Assembly (NCBI GenBank): GCA_034414595.1
Contig: DAOULY010000018.1
Coordinates: 1 to 64,000, forward strand
Source: DAOULY01 sp034414595
GTDB taxonomy: Bacteria; Chloroflexota; Dehalococcoidia; SZUA-161; JAUWZY01
Reading direction: 5' to 3'
Length of the DNA stretch: 64,000 nucleotides
A program made the translations under genes and the position numbers. Under the pieces are notes generated by a model. The model was given only the letters and a program-made list of their open reading frames with translations. It made no database searches and was not told the DNA's origin. Each line of letters starts with the position of its first letter. The first letter of the stretch is position 1. This document shows positions 1 through 8,452 of the stretch, one piece after another.

Positions 1-2
1 CC

Positions 3-257
3 TGCGCCATCGTAACCCGCGTCTGGAGCTCTCCTGTCTATACTGACTTCAAGCTGGCGGAGAAGGGTCTGGATTTCATTTTCTCTGAGGGTGGTCGTGG
101 CGGGATATTTGACGATGGCACCTGCATCATGAACTATCCAGCCGTGCTTGTTGCCGACAACTGGATGAAAAAACACCCCGAGGACGAGGCACTCGGTGAA
201 GATACTGTTAGAAAAGCAGTTGACAGGATTGATAAGATTATGAAGACAGAGTTGTAG
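3..257 (+). CDS. Unrecognised protein, C-terminal 84 residues (gene runs off the left edge)
   Basis: An open frame enters from the left edge and ends at TAG 255-257. The visible C-terminus has a Gly-rich stretch (SEGGRGGIFDDG) followed by a charged helix ending KIMKTEL. I do not recognise the family from this fragment. The stop codon overlaps a possible GTG start of the next gene (TAGTG), so the two are probably cotranscribed. UPF0261 genes, like the next one, often sit beside metabolic enzymes, but this tail does not obviously match the PEP-hydrolase-like TIM-barrel partner known for that family. It could be an enzyme subunit. Only the reading frame and the stop are firm. Confidence 0.6.
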   Translation, partial: CAIVTRVWSSPVYTDFKLAEKGLDFIFSEGGRGGIFDDGTCIMNYPAVLVADNWMKKHPEDEALGEDTVRKAVDRIDKIMKTEL

Positions 258-328
258 TGCTTCATACCTTTGCTGCTTTATCGCTAATGAGAGTCACATC
301 AGTCGCAGCCAGAGCATGGCAAGAGCAA

Positions 329-1549
329 ATGGCCAAGACCATAGTCATCGTTGGCACCTTAGATACAAAAGGAGAAGAGCTAAAGTATATTAAGGAGCTC
401 GTAGAAAGAAGGGGACATACGACCATAGTCATCGACGGTGGCGTCCTGGGGGAGCCCTTCTTTCAAGCCGATATCAGCCGTGAACAGGTAGCCCATGCAT
501 CCGGGATGAACCTCAATGAAGTAGCCACACTCAGCGATGAGAGAAAGGCGATGACAGCGATGGGAGAGGGGGTAGCCAGGATGGTGAGGGATCTCCACTC
601 CGAAGGTAAAATAGATGGCATCATCGGCATCGGCGGCCTGACCGGGACACAGGTGGTTACGTTAGCGATGCATGAGCTACCTACATGGTTTCCCAAGCTC
701 CTCCTCTCCACGGTAGCCTTCGCTCCGTTCTTCCGCACTGAGGCCCTGCCCAAAGACGTGACCGTGATGCCCACCGTTATCGATCCCTGGGGACTCAATG
801 AGGTCACCAAGATGGTGCTTAATAATGCCGCTGGTGCCATCGCTGGTATGGTGGAGGAAAGAAGGCCGATACAGATGGGAAAGCCTCTCATCGGGATTAC
901 TACCTTCGGCACGGTGGTCTGTAAGCATCCCCTGTGGGCCAAGCCGCTCCTGGAGCGTAAAGGCTACGAGATCATCGTACTCGAGCCGCTGGGGTCCACC
1001 TTTGAGGAGATCATCGAGCGGGGGCTTATCGCCGGGGCTCTGGACTTTATAGCTGGAAGCCTTATTCTCAACGAGATCTGCAACGGGCTAGTGAGACCTG
1101 GGCCCCACAGATTTAATATTGGAAAGAGGGGAATCCCTCTGGTCTTCGCCCCGGCGGTGGCGGATATCTTCGGTTGGTCGGGCTTGCTTAACTCCCTCCC
1201 CAAGAAGCTCAAGGGAAGGAAATCCCGCCAGCACGATGCATTTATCCGCGGCGTGAAGGCCAGACCCGAGGAGATGGCGGAGACGGGGAGACTGCTGGCA
1301 CAGAAGTTGAACGTGATGAAGGCCCCCACAGCGATGCTCATCCCCTTAAGGGGCTTCTCGGAATGGGATAGGCCAGGGGGGATTTTCCACAATCCCGAGG
1401 GACGACAGGCCTTCATCGAGAGCTTTAAAAACCATATTGAGGCCAAGGTCAAAACTGTAGAGCTTGACCTTCACGTCAATGATCCGGAGTTCTCAGAACA
1501 GGCAGTAGCAATCCTCGATAACATGATGAAAGGCAAGTTCGAGTCCTAG
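329..1549 (+). CDS. Tm-1-like ATP-binding domain protein (UPF0261 family)
   Basis: From the ATG at 329 the protein has 406 residues, the normal size for UPF0261. It begins MAKTIVIVGTLDTKGEE, the conserved family start (VGTxDTKGxE), and contains Gly-rich ligand-binding segments (GIIGIGGLTGTQ, TTFGTV). A longer frame from GTG 257 would add 24 residues with no family similarity, so 329 is preferred. The family is named after the tomato Tm-1 resistance protein, whose N-terminal domain binds ATP. The bacterial role is unknown. The gene directly follows the partial gene at the left edge. A 5' relic of a second copy lies at 34127-34203, in front of an SDR gene, so this family has been duplicated in this genome. 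Confidence 0.9.
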   Translation: MAKTIVIVGTLDTKGEELKYIKELVERRGHTTIVIDGGVLGEPFFQADISREQVAHASGMNLNEVATLSDERKAMTAMGEGVARMVRDLHSEGKIDGIIGIGGLTGTQVVTLAMHELPTWFPKLLLSTVAFAPFFRTEALPKDVTVMPTVIDPWGLNEVTKMVLNNAAGAIAGMVEERRPIQMGKPLIGITTFGTVVCKHPLWAKPLLERKGYEIIVLEPLGSTFEEIIERGLIAGALDFIAGSLILNEICNGLVRPGPHRFNIGKRGIPLVFAPAVADIFGWSGLLNSLPKKLKGRKSRQHDAFIRGVKARPEEMAETGRLLAQKLNVMKAPTAMLIPLRGFSEWDRPGGIFHNPEGRQAFIESFKNHIEAKVKTVELDLHVNDPEFSEQAVAILDNMMKGKFES

Positions 1550-1626
1550 GGGGCAAATGCGGAAATACCATGTTTTGGTTCGGGTCGTGGTGTAATAATC
1601 CATAACTTTCTTGCCTTTGCAGCATC

Positions 1627-1800
1627 TCATAAGTGGTCGGCAGCTGCTAGCGCTCTCCTCACCGCTTCATGTGATACACCATATTCTTTGGCTAAACTGC
1701 GGAGGCTCTTCCTCCAACTCAGTTCGCTAATACGTGGCCAGAGAGCGGGTGGCAACTTGCGACTAGGTCTGGCCGCAATAGTGAGGTTGACCGGAGCCGA
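1627..1800 (-). pseudogene. Fragment of a helix-turn-helix protein
   Basis: The minus strand is open for about 58 codons and ends at TGA (1627-1629). The translation contains a recognisable HTH: RKSLRSLAKEYGVSHEAVRR. No start codon or ribosome site is seen, and the frame runs towards the tRNA gene. The motif resembles the N-terminal HTH of recombinase or transposase-type proteins. Its position next to a tRNA gene fits a remnant of an inserted element. It may be no more than a decayed fragment. Confidence 0.4.
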
Positions 1801-1834
1801 TACGGGGAATGTGTCAACAAAAAAGTAGCAGGTG

Positions 1835-1908
1835 CGACCCCGAAGGGATTCGAACCCTCGATCTCCAGCGTGACAGGCTGGCGTGTTAAACCGCTACACT
1901 ACGGGGCC
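1835..1908 (-). tRNA. tRNA-Asp (anticodon GTC)
   Basis: A complete cloverleaf of 74 nt on the minus strand. The acceptor stem GGCCCCG pairs with CGGGGTC with one G:T pair. The D arm is present. The anticodon stem CCAGC/GCTGG encloses loop CTGTCAC (anticodon GTC), and the T arm has TTCGAAT. The discriminator base is G, as expected for Asp. CCA is not encoded. The gene lies between an HTH relic and the clpC terminus. Confidence 0.97.
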
Positions 1909-1940
1909 GTCCAATCGAAAGCATTCTATCAAGGCAACAG

Positions 1941-4379
1941 CTACCCTGTCAAGGATGACGCTTTGCCTTTACTGAAAACCAGACCCTCTGGCCCAAGGTC
2001 AACGAGAATGCTATCGCTTTCCTGGAACTCACCCTCCAGTATCCGCTTGGACAGGGGGTTTTCCACATAGCGCTGAATTGCTCTACGCAACGGGCGCGCT
2101 CCGAATATGGGGTCAAACCCTTCCTTAGCAAGCCAAGACTTGGCTTCTTCAGTAAGGGAAACCTCTATCTTGCGCTCAGCAAGGCGTTTCTGCACCTCTT
2201 TCATCAGCAGGTCTACGATTTGTCTTATCTGCGCCTCACTCAGCGGCTCGAAGATGATCACCTCGTCAATCCGGTTCAGGAACTCGGGACGGAAGGTCTG
2301 CTTCAAAGCGCTCTCAATGGCACTCCTGAGCTTTTGTTGATCGCCCTTCGTCTCCCCGCGCTGGAAGCCCAGGGACTGACGCTGAAACTCCTGTGTCCCC
2401 AGATTGCTGGTCATGATCACCACCGTGTTCTTGAAATCAACAGTCCTGCCATGCCCATCGGTCAGCCGCCCGTCCTCCAGAATCTGCAGCAGGACGTTGA
2501 ACACATCGGGGTGCGCCTTCTCCACCTCATCGAATAGAATCACCCGATAGGGACGGCGGCGCACTGCCTCGGTCAGTTGTCCGCCCTCCTCATAACCGAT
2601 ATATCCCGGCGGGGCACCGATGAGGCGTGATACCGTGTGCTTCTCCATGTACTCCGACATATCGAGGCGAGTCAGGGCTTCCTCTTCATCGAAAAGGAAC
2701 TCGGCAAGGGCCCGAGCAAGTTCAGTCTTGCCCACCCCGGTGGGGCCGAGGAAAATGAAGCTGCCAATGGGTCTGCGCGGTTCATTAAGTCCGGCGCGCG
2801 ACCTTCGGATGGCATCGGAAATTGCGGAAACCGCCTGATCCTGGCTGATGATCCTTTGATGCAAGCGCTCCTCCATATGGAGCAGCCTGTCAGTCTCCCC
2901 CTCTAACATACGGGTCACCGGGATCCCGGTCCATTTAGCCACTAGCTCGGCGATATCATCCTCATCTACTATACCATCGGTCTTCTTGTCCTGAAGCCAT
3001 TTTCCCTTCTCTGCCTGGTACTCGTTCTCCAATCTCAGTCGCTCAGCTTTCAACGTGGCAGCCTGCTCATAATCGCCGCGCTGTGACACTGCTTCCTCCT
3101 CATTGGACAGCTGTCGAAGTTGTCCTTCCAGAGCTTTGACCTCCGAAGGTGCGCTCTCGGCATCGATGCGGTGTTTGGCTGCAGCTTCATCAATGAGGTC
3201 AATGGCCTTATCAGGCAGATGACGATCCTGGATATAGCGATGGCTTAGCTTGGCAGCAGCGATCAGGGCATCATCTGAGATCTTTATCTTGTGATGCGCC
3301 TCATATCGAGGGCGAAGCCCGCGTAACATCTCGATGGTGGCATCGACACTGGGCTCATTGATGTACACTGGCTGAAACCGTCGCTCCAGGGCAGAGTCTT
3401 TTTCCACATGCTCCCGGTATTCGGCCAGCGTGGTAGCGCCAATACAGCGCAACTCACCCCGAGACAACGCCGGCTTGAGCATATTTGAGGCATCGATGGC
3501 ACCTTCAGCAGCACCAGCGCCGACTACATTGTGTAGCTCGTCTATAAAGACGATGACCTCACCTTCGGCCTGGCGGATTTCGTCCATCACCGCCTTGAGC
3601 CGCTCCTCAAACTCACCGCGAAACTTGCTTCCGGCAACCATACCGGGAAGGTCAAGTGCGATAACCTTCTTGCCCTTCAGGGAGTCGGGAACATCATCGG
3701 CCGCGATCTTCTGCGCCAGTCCCTCGGCGATGGCCGTCTTACCCACCCCAGCCTCACCGATGATCACCGGGTTGTTCTTGGTCCTTCTGGTCAAGACCTG
3801 GGTTACCCTTCTGATCTCGTCATCGCGGCCAATCACAGGATCCAGCTTTCCCTGGCGGGCCATCTCGGTGAGGTCGCGGCTGTATTTCTCCAGGGACCGA
3901 TATTTGGACTCCGCCCGGGAGTCGGTGACCCGGTGCCCACCGCGGATATCCTGAAGTGCGCGGTAGATCTTCTCCTGGTCGATGCCGAAGTCTTTGAGGA
4001 TTCTGGCTGACTCTCCTTCACGCTCCATAGCCACTGCAATAAGCAAATGCTCGCTGCCTATAAACTCATCCTTGAGTCTATTAGCTTCAGCATCTGCGTT
4101 CTGCAACAGTCTCAGCACGCGCGGAGTGGCATATACCTGCTGGCTTTCATAGGCCATCTTGGGGCTCTGGGATAATGCCTCCTCGGTGCGGCTCTTAACA
4201 TGCTCCGGCTCGACCCCCAGCTTCCTCAGGATGTCAGCAGCTAGCCCACCCTGATGTTGAAGCAATGCCAGGAGGATATGCTCCACGTCCCACTGGCTAT
4301 GCTGGTAGCTGCGGACAAGCTCCTGAGAGGCAGCCAGCACCTCCTGTGCTTGTTCCGTGAATCTATCTGGCCTCATCAT
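1941..4379 (-). CDS. clpC: Clp AAA+ unfoldase, ClpC-like (often annotated ClpB)
   Basis: About 812 residues. Order: Clp N-domain repeats (about 1-145), first AAA+ module with Walker A GEAGVGKTAI, a short middle region of about 60 residues with a UVR-like segment (GDYEQAATLKAERLRLENEY), and a second AAA+ module with Walker A GPTGVGKTEL and the arginine-finger region FRPEFLNRIDEV. The short middle domain and a Leu-Gly-Phe tripeptide in the loop after TSNLGTQEF match ClpC/ClpA, where this loop docks on ClpP. ClpB has a long coiled coil and no such loop. The ATG at 4379 has AAGGAG 10 nt upstream and overlaps the hspR end by 17 bp. It is the last gene of dnaJ-hspR-clpC. No clpP is in the window. 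Confidence 0.9.
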   Translation of the reverse strand: MMRPDRFTEQAQEVLAASQELVRSYQHSQWDVEHILLALLQHQGGLAADILRKLGVEPEHVKSRTEEALSQSPKMAYESQQVYATPRVLRLLQNADAEANRLKDEFIGSEHLLIAVAMEREGESARILKDFGIDQEKIYRALQDIRGGHRVTDSRAESKYRSLEKYSRDLTEMARQGKLDPVIGRDDEIRRVTQVLTRRTKNNPVIIGEAGVGKTAIAEGLAQKIAADDVPDSLKGKKVIALDLPGMVAGSKFRGEFEERLKAVMDEIRQAEGEVIVFIDELHNVVGAGAAEGAIDASNMLKPALSRGELRCIGATTLAEYREHVEKDSALERRFQPVYINEPSVDATIEMLRGLRPRYEAHHKIKISDDALIAAAKLSHRYIQDRHLPDKAIDLIDEAAAKHRIDAESAPSEVKALEGQLRQLSNEEEAVSQRGDYEQAATLKAERLRLENEYQAEKGKWLQDKKTDGIVDEDDIAELVAKWTGIPVTRMLEGETDRLLHMEERLHQRIISQDQAVSAISDAIRRSRAGLNEPRRPIGSFIFLGPTGVGKTELARALAEFLFDEEEALTRLDMSEYMEKHTVSRLIGAPPGYIGYEEGGQLTEAVRRRPYRVILFDEVEKAHPDVFNVLLQILEDGRLTDGHGRTVDFKNTVVIMTSNLGTQEFQRQSLGFQRGETKGDQQKLRSAIESALKQTFRPEFLNRIDEVIIFEPLSEAQIRQIVDLLMKEVQKRLAERKIEVSLTEEAKSWLAKEGFDPIFGARPLRRAIQRYVENPLSKRILEGEFQESDSILVDLGPEGLVFSKGKASSLTG

Positions 4380-4701
4380 GTCTCCCACTCTCCTTGCCAA
4401 GTTGCTTTAGCCCTAGCTCAAGCTGATGCATCTGTCGTTCCATCTCGGCCATGCGCTCAGCCATATGGAGGATGACCTCAACACCGGCGAGATTGACCCC
4501 GAGATCGTTCATCAATGCCTTGATATGGCGCAGCCTTTCGATATCGCTATCGGAGTACAGGCGGATGTTGCCTTGAGACCGTGACGGCTCGATCAGGCCC
4601 ATCCGCTCATAGTATCGCAGGGTCTGAGCATGGACACCAATAATCCTGGCTGCGACACTTATCACATAACGTGGTTCGCGCTCGTCTCTTTCTTCCGTCA
4701 T
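4363..4701 (-). CDS. hspR: HspR-like MerR-family heat-shock repressor
   Basis: 112 residues. The N-terminal winged helix carries the HspR signature: PRYVISVAARIIGVHAQTLR, then YERMGLIEPSRS and RLYSDSDIERL. A C-terminal amphipathic helix (about 75-105) would mediate dimerisation. HspR binds HAIR elements (CTTGAGT-N7-ACTCAAG) and, in actinobacteria, uses DnaK as co-repressor. A HAIR-like element sits in the promoter upstream of dnaJ, so autoregulation of the whole operon is expected. The gene lies 8 bp after dnaJ and overlaps clpC. dnaK is not in this window. Confidence 0.9.
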   Translation of the reverse strand: MTEERDEREPRYVISVAARIIGVHAQTLRYYERMGLIEPSRSQGNIRLYSDSDIERLRHIKALMNDLGVNLAGVEVILHMAERMAEMERQMHQLELGLKQLGKESGRHDEAR

Positions 4702-4709
4702 TGCTCACC

Positions 4710-5609
4710 TTATTCTTTCCTGCCTCGAATGGCCTTGAACTTCTGGAAAAGCTCCTTCTCCTTTTGGCTCAGGTTGGTAGGCAGGACAACCTGGACCTTG
4801 GCCAAGAGATTGCCCCTCTCCGGGTTGTTCAACCGGGGCATGCCCTGCCCTGCCAGCCGAAACACCTTTCCGTTCTGGGTCTCGGCGGGGACCTTCAATG
4901 CCACCTTACCCTTAATGGTGGGGACTTCAACCTCGCCACCAAGGATGGCGTCGGTCAATGAAACCGGAACCTCAACTTGGAGGTCATCACCCTTCCTCTG
5001 GAAGCGGTGATGAGGCTTGACCGAGACCACCAGATAGAGGTCGCCCCAGCCCTCGCGGCCCGGTATATGTATCTTGGAGCCATCATTGACCCCGGGCGGT
5101 ATTTTGACCTCGAGGCGACGACCGTTGACCTCAACCGTCCTCGTGCCGCCATGATATGCCTCCTCCAGAGAGACCTCGATAGGGGATTCCAGCGGTTGCC
5201 TGCGCCTCGGCTGTGCTCTGGCATACCCGGTGCCACCAGTGCCAAAGTCTCGCAGGATGCTATCGAAAATGCCACCGAGGCCCTCCGCTGAGGAATCGTT
5301 GGAGTCGAACACGGTGTAGGTCTGCCCCCGGCCGAAATTCCCAAACGGTTGCCCCTTCCAGCCAGCTTTAGCGAACTGGTCAGCGTATTGCCATTGCTGG
5401 CCAAACTGGTCGTATTTACGCCGCTTCTCAGGATCGGAGATAACCTCGTAGGCTTCGTTGACCTCCTTGAATTTACCCTCGGCAGACTTATCCCCGGGGT
5501 TGACATCGGGATGGTATTTACGGGCTAACCTGCGGTAAGCCTGCTTTATCTCCTTCTCCGAGGCATTCCGATTGACGCCCAGAACGCTATAGTAGTCTCT
5601 GTCGGCCAT
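4710..5609 (-). CDS. dnaJ: DnaJ/CbpA-type J-domain co-chaperone without zinc finger
   Basis: 299 residues from ATG 5609. The J domain (about 4-68) includes DYYSVLG and the HPD tripeptide (KYHPDVNPG) that stimulates the DnaK ATPase. A Gly/Phe-poor linker follows, then the two C-terminal substrate-binding barrels (RTVEVNGRRLEVKIPPGV and later VPVSLTDAILGGEVEVPT). There are no CxxCxGxG zinc-finger repeats, so this is CbpA-type. A longer frame starting upstream (MLSMVY...) is rejected because it would run through the promoter. The chosen ATG has GGAGG just upstream and lies 19 nt after the -10 box. It is first in the dnaJ-hspR-clpC operon. Confidence 0.93.
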   Translation of the reverse strand: MADRDYYSVLGVNRNASEKEIKQAYRRLARKYHPDVNPGDKSAEGKFKEVNEAYEVISDPEKRRKYDQFGQQWQYADQFAKAGWKGQPFGNFGRGQTYTVFDSNDSSAEGLGGIFDSILRDFGTGGTGYARAQPRRRQPLESPIEVSLEEAYHGGTRTVEVNGRRLEVKIPPGVNDGSKIHIPGREGWGDLYLVVSVKPHHRFQRKGDDLQVEVPVSLTDAILGGEVEVPTIKGKVALKVPAETQNGKVFRLAGQGMPRLNNPERGNLLAKVQVVLPTNLSQKEKELFQKFKAIRGRKE

Positions 5610-5628
5610 AGTTACGCCTCCATCGTCA

Positions 5629-5657
5629 ATTATAATACTTGATAACGTTTTTGTCAA
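5629..5657 (-). promoter_or_regulatory. Sigma70-type promoter of dnaJ-hspR-clpC
   Basis: On the minus strand the sequence reads TTGACA (5652-5657), exactly 17 bp, then TATAAT (5629-5634). Both boxes are perfect consensus. The start would fall about 12 nt before the dnaJ ATG. A promoter this strong makes sense if it is held down by a repressor. Confidence 0.9.
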
Positions 5658-5658
5658 C
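5638..5658. promoter_or_regulatory. HAIR-like HspR operator
   Basis: CTTGA and TCAA half-sites form TTGA-N11-TCAA, the same geometry as the HAIR consensus (CTTGAGT-N7-ACTCAAG). The outer positions are imperfect. It covers the spacer and part of the -35 box of the dnaJ promoter, a typical repressor position. The operon encodes HspR itself. Confidence 0.65.
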
Positions 5659-5686
5659 TCTTCTATAATAATATTGGCATAAACCA

Positions 5687-5715
5687 TTGACAACATGCTT
5701 AAGATATGCTATAGT
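5687..5715 (+). promoter_or_regulatory. Sigma70-type promoter, divergent from the dnaJ promoter
   Basis: TTGACA (5687-5692), 17 bp spacer, TATAGT (5710-5715). It points rightward into the structured leader ahead of mtaB. It lies about 30 bp from the divergent dnaJ promoter, so the two regulatory regions are back to back. Confidence 0.85.
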
Positions 5716-5721
5716 CCTGAT

Positions 5722-5825
5722 TGAAAAGGGTGGAGGTGTTGCAACAAGGAAAAGCTAAGAGTTGACATCACAACACCCCACCCGAAAGCAAAGCTGGGCC
5801 AACTGAGCCCAGCTTTGCCGTTTCC
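5722..5825 (+). ncRNA. Structured leader or small RNA upstream of mtaB
   Basis: Directly downstream of a consensus promoter the transcript can form a long stem (5728-5741 with 5771-5783, one bulge) and then a perfect 12-bp hairpin with a 7-nt loop (5788-5799 with 5807-5818), followed by a moderately T-rich stretch. This could be a free small RNA, or an attenuator for the mtaB-tilS operon that begins at 5887. It does not match the SRP, 6S or any riboswitch consensus I know. Confidence 0.5.
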
Positions 5826-5886
5826 GCTTTGCTTGACGAACAACTTCAACAACCCTATAATAAGCTCAAGTGCATGCCAGGATAAG

Positions 5887-7167
5887 ATGAGCGAAGCTGA
5901 GGACGGAGACGGGCGGCAGATACCCCAAATAGCTACAGTTGCACTCCAGACGGTGGGCTGCAAGCTCAATCAGGCAGAGAGCGAGAGTTTAGCACGAAGG
6001 CTTGTTCAGGCTGGATACCATATTGTGTCCCCGGATGCCAACCATGATGTTTACCTGCTCAATACCTGCACTGTGACGCACAACGCCGACCGCAAATGTC
6101 GTCACCTGTTGCGGTTGGCCCATCGCCGTAACCCAAAGGCCCTTATCATAGCCAGCGGCTGCTATGCGCAACGGGACGCCGAGGAACTGGGGCGAATCGA
6201 AGGCGTAACTCTGGTTGTTGGCAACGAGGACAAGGAACGACTGCTGGATATCATCGGGGCTATGGGCGCCAGGTCCGGTCAAGATCAAAGCACGCCGCGG
6301 TTTCGCAACCGCGCCATGGTCAAGATTCAGGATGGCTGCAGCCAGCATTGCTCCTACTGTATTGTGCCCCGGGTTCGAGGGCGAGAGCGAGATGTGGACC
6401 CAGACCAGGTGTTGGCCGATGTCCGCACCAGGATAGCTGAGGGGCACAGGGAGATTGTATTGACTGGAACCCAGATCGGGGGCTATGGTGGAGATGGGGA
6501 GCTCGAGGGATTGGTGCAGCGCATCCTCGCTGAAACCGATGTGCCCAGGCTGCGCCTCTCTTCAATTCAGCCTCAGGACTTGTCGCCCTCGTTTCTGCGA
6601 CTCTGGCGTGACAGCCGGCTTTGCCGCCATCTACATCTAGCCCTTCAGAGCGGCAGTGACGCCGTGCTTCGAAGAATGAGACGCTGCTACTCGGTAGCCG
6701 ACTATGAGCATGCGGTGAACATGGCCCGCGAGGCCATTCCAGGGCTGGCAATCACTACCGATATCATGGTTGGATTCCCCGGGGAAAGCGATGAGGAATT
6801 CGAGGAGAGCATCCTCTTCTGCCAGCGCATCGGCTTTGCCCGGCTACACGTCTTCCCCTATTCAGAGCGCCCGGGCACGACGGCTGCCAGGATGACCGAC
6901 AAAGTCGATGAAAGAACGAAGAGGCTGCGGAATCAGCAGATGCTGAAGCTGGCCCAGGGGAGCGCCCAGCAGTTCCAGAGCCAATTCCTCGGTCTCACCC
7001 TGCCCGTGCTCTGGGAACAGGAGAGAGATGGCATCTGGTCCGGGCTCAGCGACAACTATATCAGGGTCTTCACCCAAAGTGAGCAGCCATTGACTGACCA
7101 ATTGCTGCCAGCGAGGCTAGCACGAGAGCATGCGTCTGGCCTCTGGGGCGTTTTCGATAATCAGTGA
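5887..7167 (+). CDS. mtaB: tRNA t6A37 methylthiotransferase, MtaB type (radical SAM)
   Basis: 426 residues from ATG 5887 (AGGATAAG just upstream). An N-terminal UPF0004 domain has its iron-sulfur cysteines in VGCKLNQAES, NTCTVTHNAD and ASGCYAQR. A radical SAM domain carries CSQHCSYC (CxxxCxxC), and a C-terminal TRAM-like region follows. MtaB converts t6A37 to ms2t6A37 in tRNAs reading ANN codons. The VQTxGCKxNQ-type start and overall size fit MtaB rather than MiaB or RimO. The 24-residue N-terminal extension of the longest frame is not conserved and would begin inside the leader hairpin. It is first in an operon ending with tilS, another tRNA-modification gene. Confidence 0.92.
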   Translation: MSEAEDGDGRQIPQIATVALQTVGCKLNQAESESLARRLVQAGYHIVSPDANHDVYLLNTCTVTHNADRKCRHLLRLAHRRNPKALIIASGCYAQRDAEELGRIEGVTLVVGNEDKERLLDIIGAMGARSGQDQSTPRFRNRAMVKIQDGCSQHCSYCIVPRVRGRERDVDPDQVLADVRTRIAEGHREIVLTGTQIGGYGGDGELEGLVQRILAETDVPRLRLSSIQPQDLSPSFLRLWRDSRLCRHLHLALQSGSDAVLRRMRRCYSVADYEHAVNMAREAIPGLAITTDIMVGFPGESDEEFEESILFCQRIGFARLHVFPYSERPGTTAARMTDKVDERTKRLRNQQMLKLAQGSAQQFQSQFLGLTLPVLWEQERDGIWSGLSDNYIRVFTQSEQPLTDQLLPARLAREHASGLWGVFDNQ

Positions 7168-7173
7168 AGGGGC

Positions 7174-8451
7174 GTGGTCAACATGTTGGACGGAGTCAAT
7201 ATATTATATTTGGTGCTGTTCTTAGTCTGCCTTTTGCTCTCCGGTTTCTTCTCCAGTTCGGAGGTAGCCTTCATCTCGCTGCAGAAGATCCGGCTACGGC
7301 ATCTGGTGGACAGCGGAGTCTCCGGCGCTGCCCAGGTGGCCAAGATCACAGAGCATCCCGAGCGACTGCTCACCACCATCCTCCTGGGCAATAACCTGGT
7401 AAATACCGCGGCCGCTGCTCTGGGGGCCTCGATCTTCATCGCTATGCTGGGGCCGGGGAGAGAAGGACAAGCGGTGCTCTTTGCCACTATCGCGGTTACA
7501 TTTCTGCTCCTGATCGTGGGCGAGGTAGCCCCCAAGACCTTGGCCACCAGAATCGGCGAACGCTTGGCCTTCATTTACCTGCGGCCGATGCAAGTGCTGT
7601 CCTGGGTCCTGTACCCATTTGCGGTGGTGCTGGCCAAGACCGGCACCGGGCTGGCGCGGATTTTCGGAAGTGAAGCGGCGCCGAAAAGGTTAGTCACCGA
7701 GGGAGAGATAAGAACTATGATCTCGATGGGGCGTGAGGAAGGAGCGGTGGAGCAAGCCGAGGCCGACATGGTAGAGCGGGTGTTCCGCTTTGGCGACCGC
7801 CAGGTTAACGAGGTGATGACGCCGCGCCCTGACATCGCCTGGGTAGAAAAGGGGACTAATCTCGATGATTTCCTCGCCATATATGCTGAATCACCCCATT
7901 CTCGCTTCCCCGTATATGAGGAAAATGTGGATAACATCATCGGCATCCTCTGGATAAAAGACGTCCTATTAGCCCAGGCCCAGAACGTAATAAATGAGCA
8001 GAGTTCAGTCACCGAGCTGGCACGCCCGGTTTACTTCGTCCCGGAGAGCAAAGTCATCGGGGAACTGTTCACCGAGATGCAGGCAGCGGGGAACCAGATG
8101 GCGGTAATCGTTGATGAATACGGAGGCACCGCCGGGTTGGTGAGCCTGGAGCAACTGGCAGAGGAGATCGTGGGTCATCTGGGGGACGAGCTGGCCCGAG
8201 GCGATAAGAGATTTGAAGTCATAGATACCAACACCTTCCAGATTGATGGCGGGATGAGGCTGGAGCAGGCTAACGAAGAGCTCAATTTGGGCCTGCCTGA
8301 AGGGGACTATGAAACAGTAGCTGGCTTTGTCCTCAGCATCCTGGGTCAGATCCCCAAAGAAGGTGAGCAACTGAGATACCAAGACTTGACGCTGACCATA
8401 ACCGAGATGAAAGGGGTCAAGATCGAAAAGCTCCTGGTGACGAAGGGTTGA
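7174..8451 (+). CDS. CNNM/CorC-family membrane protein (DUF21-CBS-CorC)
   Basis: 425 residues. The N-terminal DUF21 part (about 1-190) has four hydrophobic segments and the typical GFFSSSEVAFISLQKIRL stretch. A Bateman module of two CBS domains follows (about 205-325, starting FGDRQVNEVMTPR), then a CorC_HlyC domain (about 340-422). Such proteins are implicated in Mg2+/Co2+ export or Mg2+ homeostasis, with CBS domains sensing nucleotide. The old 'hemolysin' label is not informative. It starts 7 bp after mtaB and ends 1 bp before the next ATG. Confidence 0.9.
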   Translation: MVNMLDGVNILYLVLFLVCLLLSGFFSSSEVAFISLQKIRLRHLVDSGVSGAAQVAKITEHPERLLTTILLGNNLVNTAAAALGASIFIAMLGPGREGQAVLFATIAVTFLLLIVGEVAPKTLATRIGERLAFIYLRPMQVLSWVLYPFAVVLAKTGTGLARIFGSEAAPKRLVTEGEIRTMISMGREEGAVEQAEADMVERVFRFGDRQVNEVMTPRPDIAWVEKGTNLDDFLAIYAESPHSRFPVYEENVDNIIGILWIKDVLLAQAQNVINEQSSVTELARPVYFVPESKVIGELFTEMQAAGNQMAVIVDEYGGTAGLVSLEQLAEEIVGHLGDELARGDKRFEVIDTNTFQIDGGMRLEQANEELNLGLPEGDYETVAGFVLSILGQIPKEGEQLRYQDLTLTITEMKGVKIEKLLVTKG

Positions 8452-8452
8452 T

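Noticed and set aside
1627..1800. Complete insertion sequence next to tRNA-Asp
   Set aside because: Only a short HTH fragment is found. No transposase core, inverted ends or target duplications are seen.
5722..5825. Signal recognition particle RNA
   Set aside because: The length is right, but the conserved GGAAGCAG-type loop of the SRP domain is missing.
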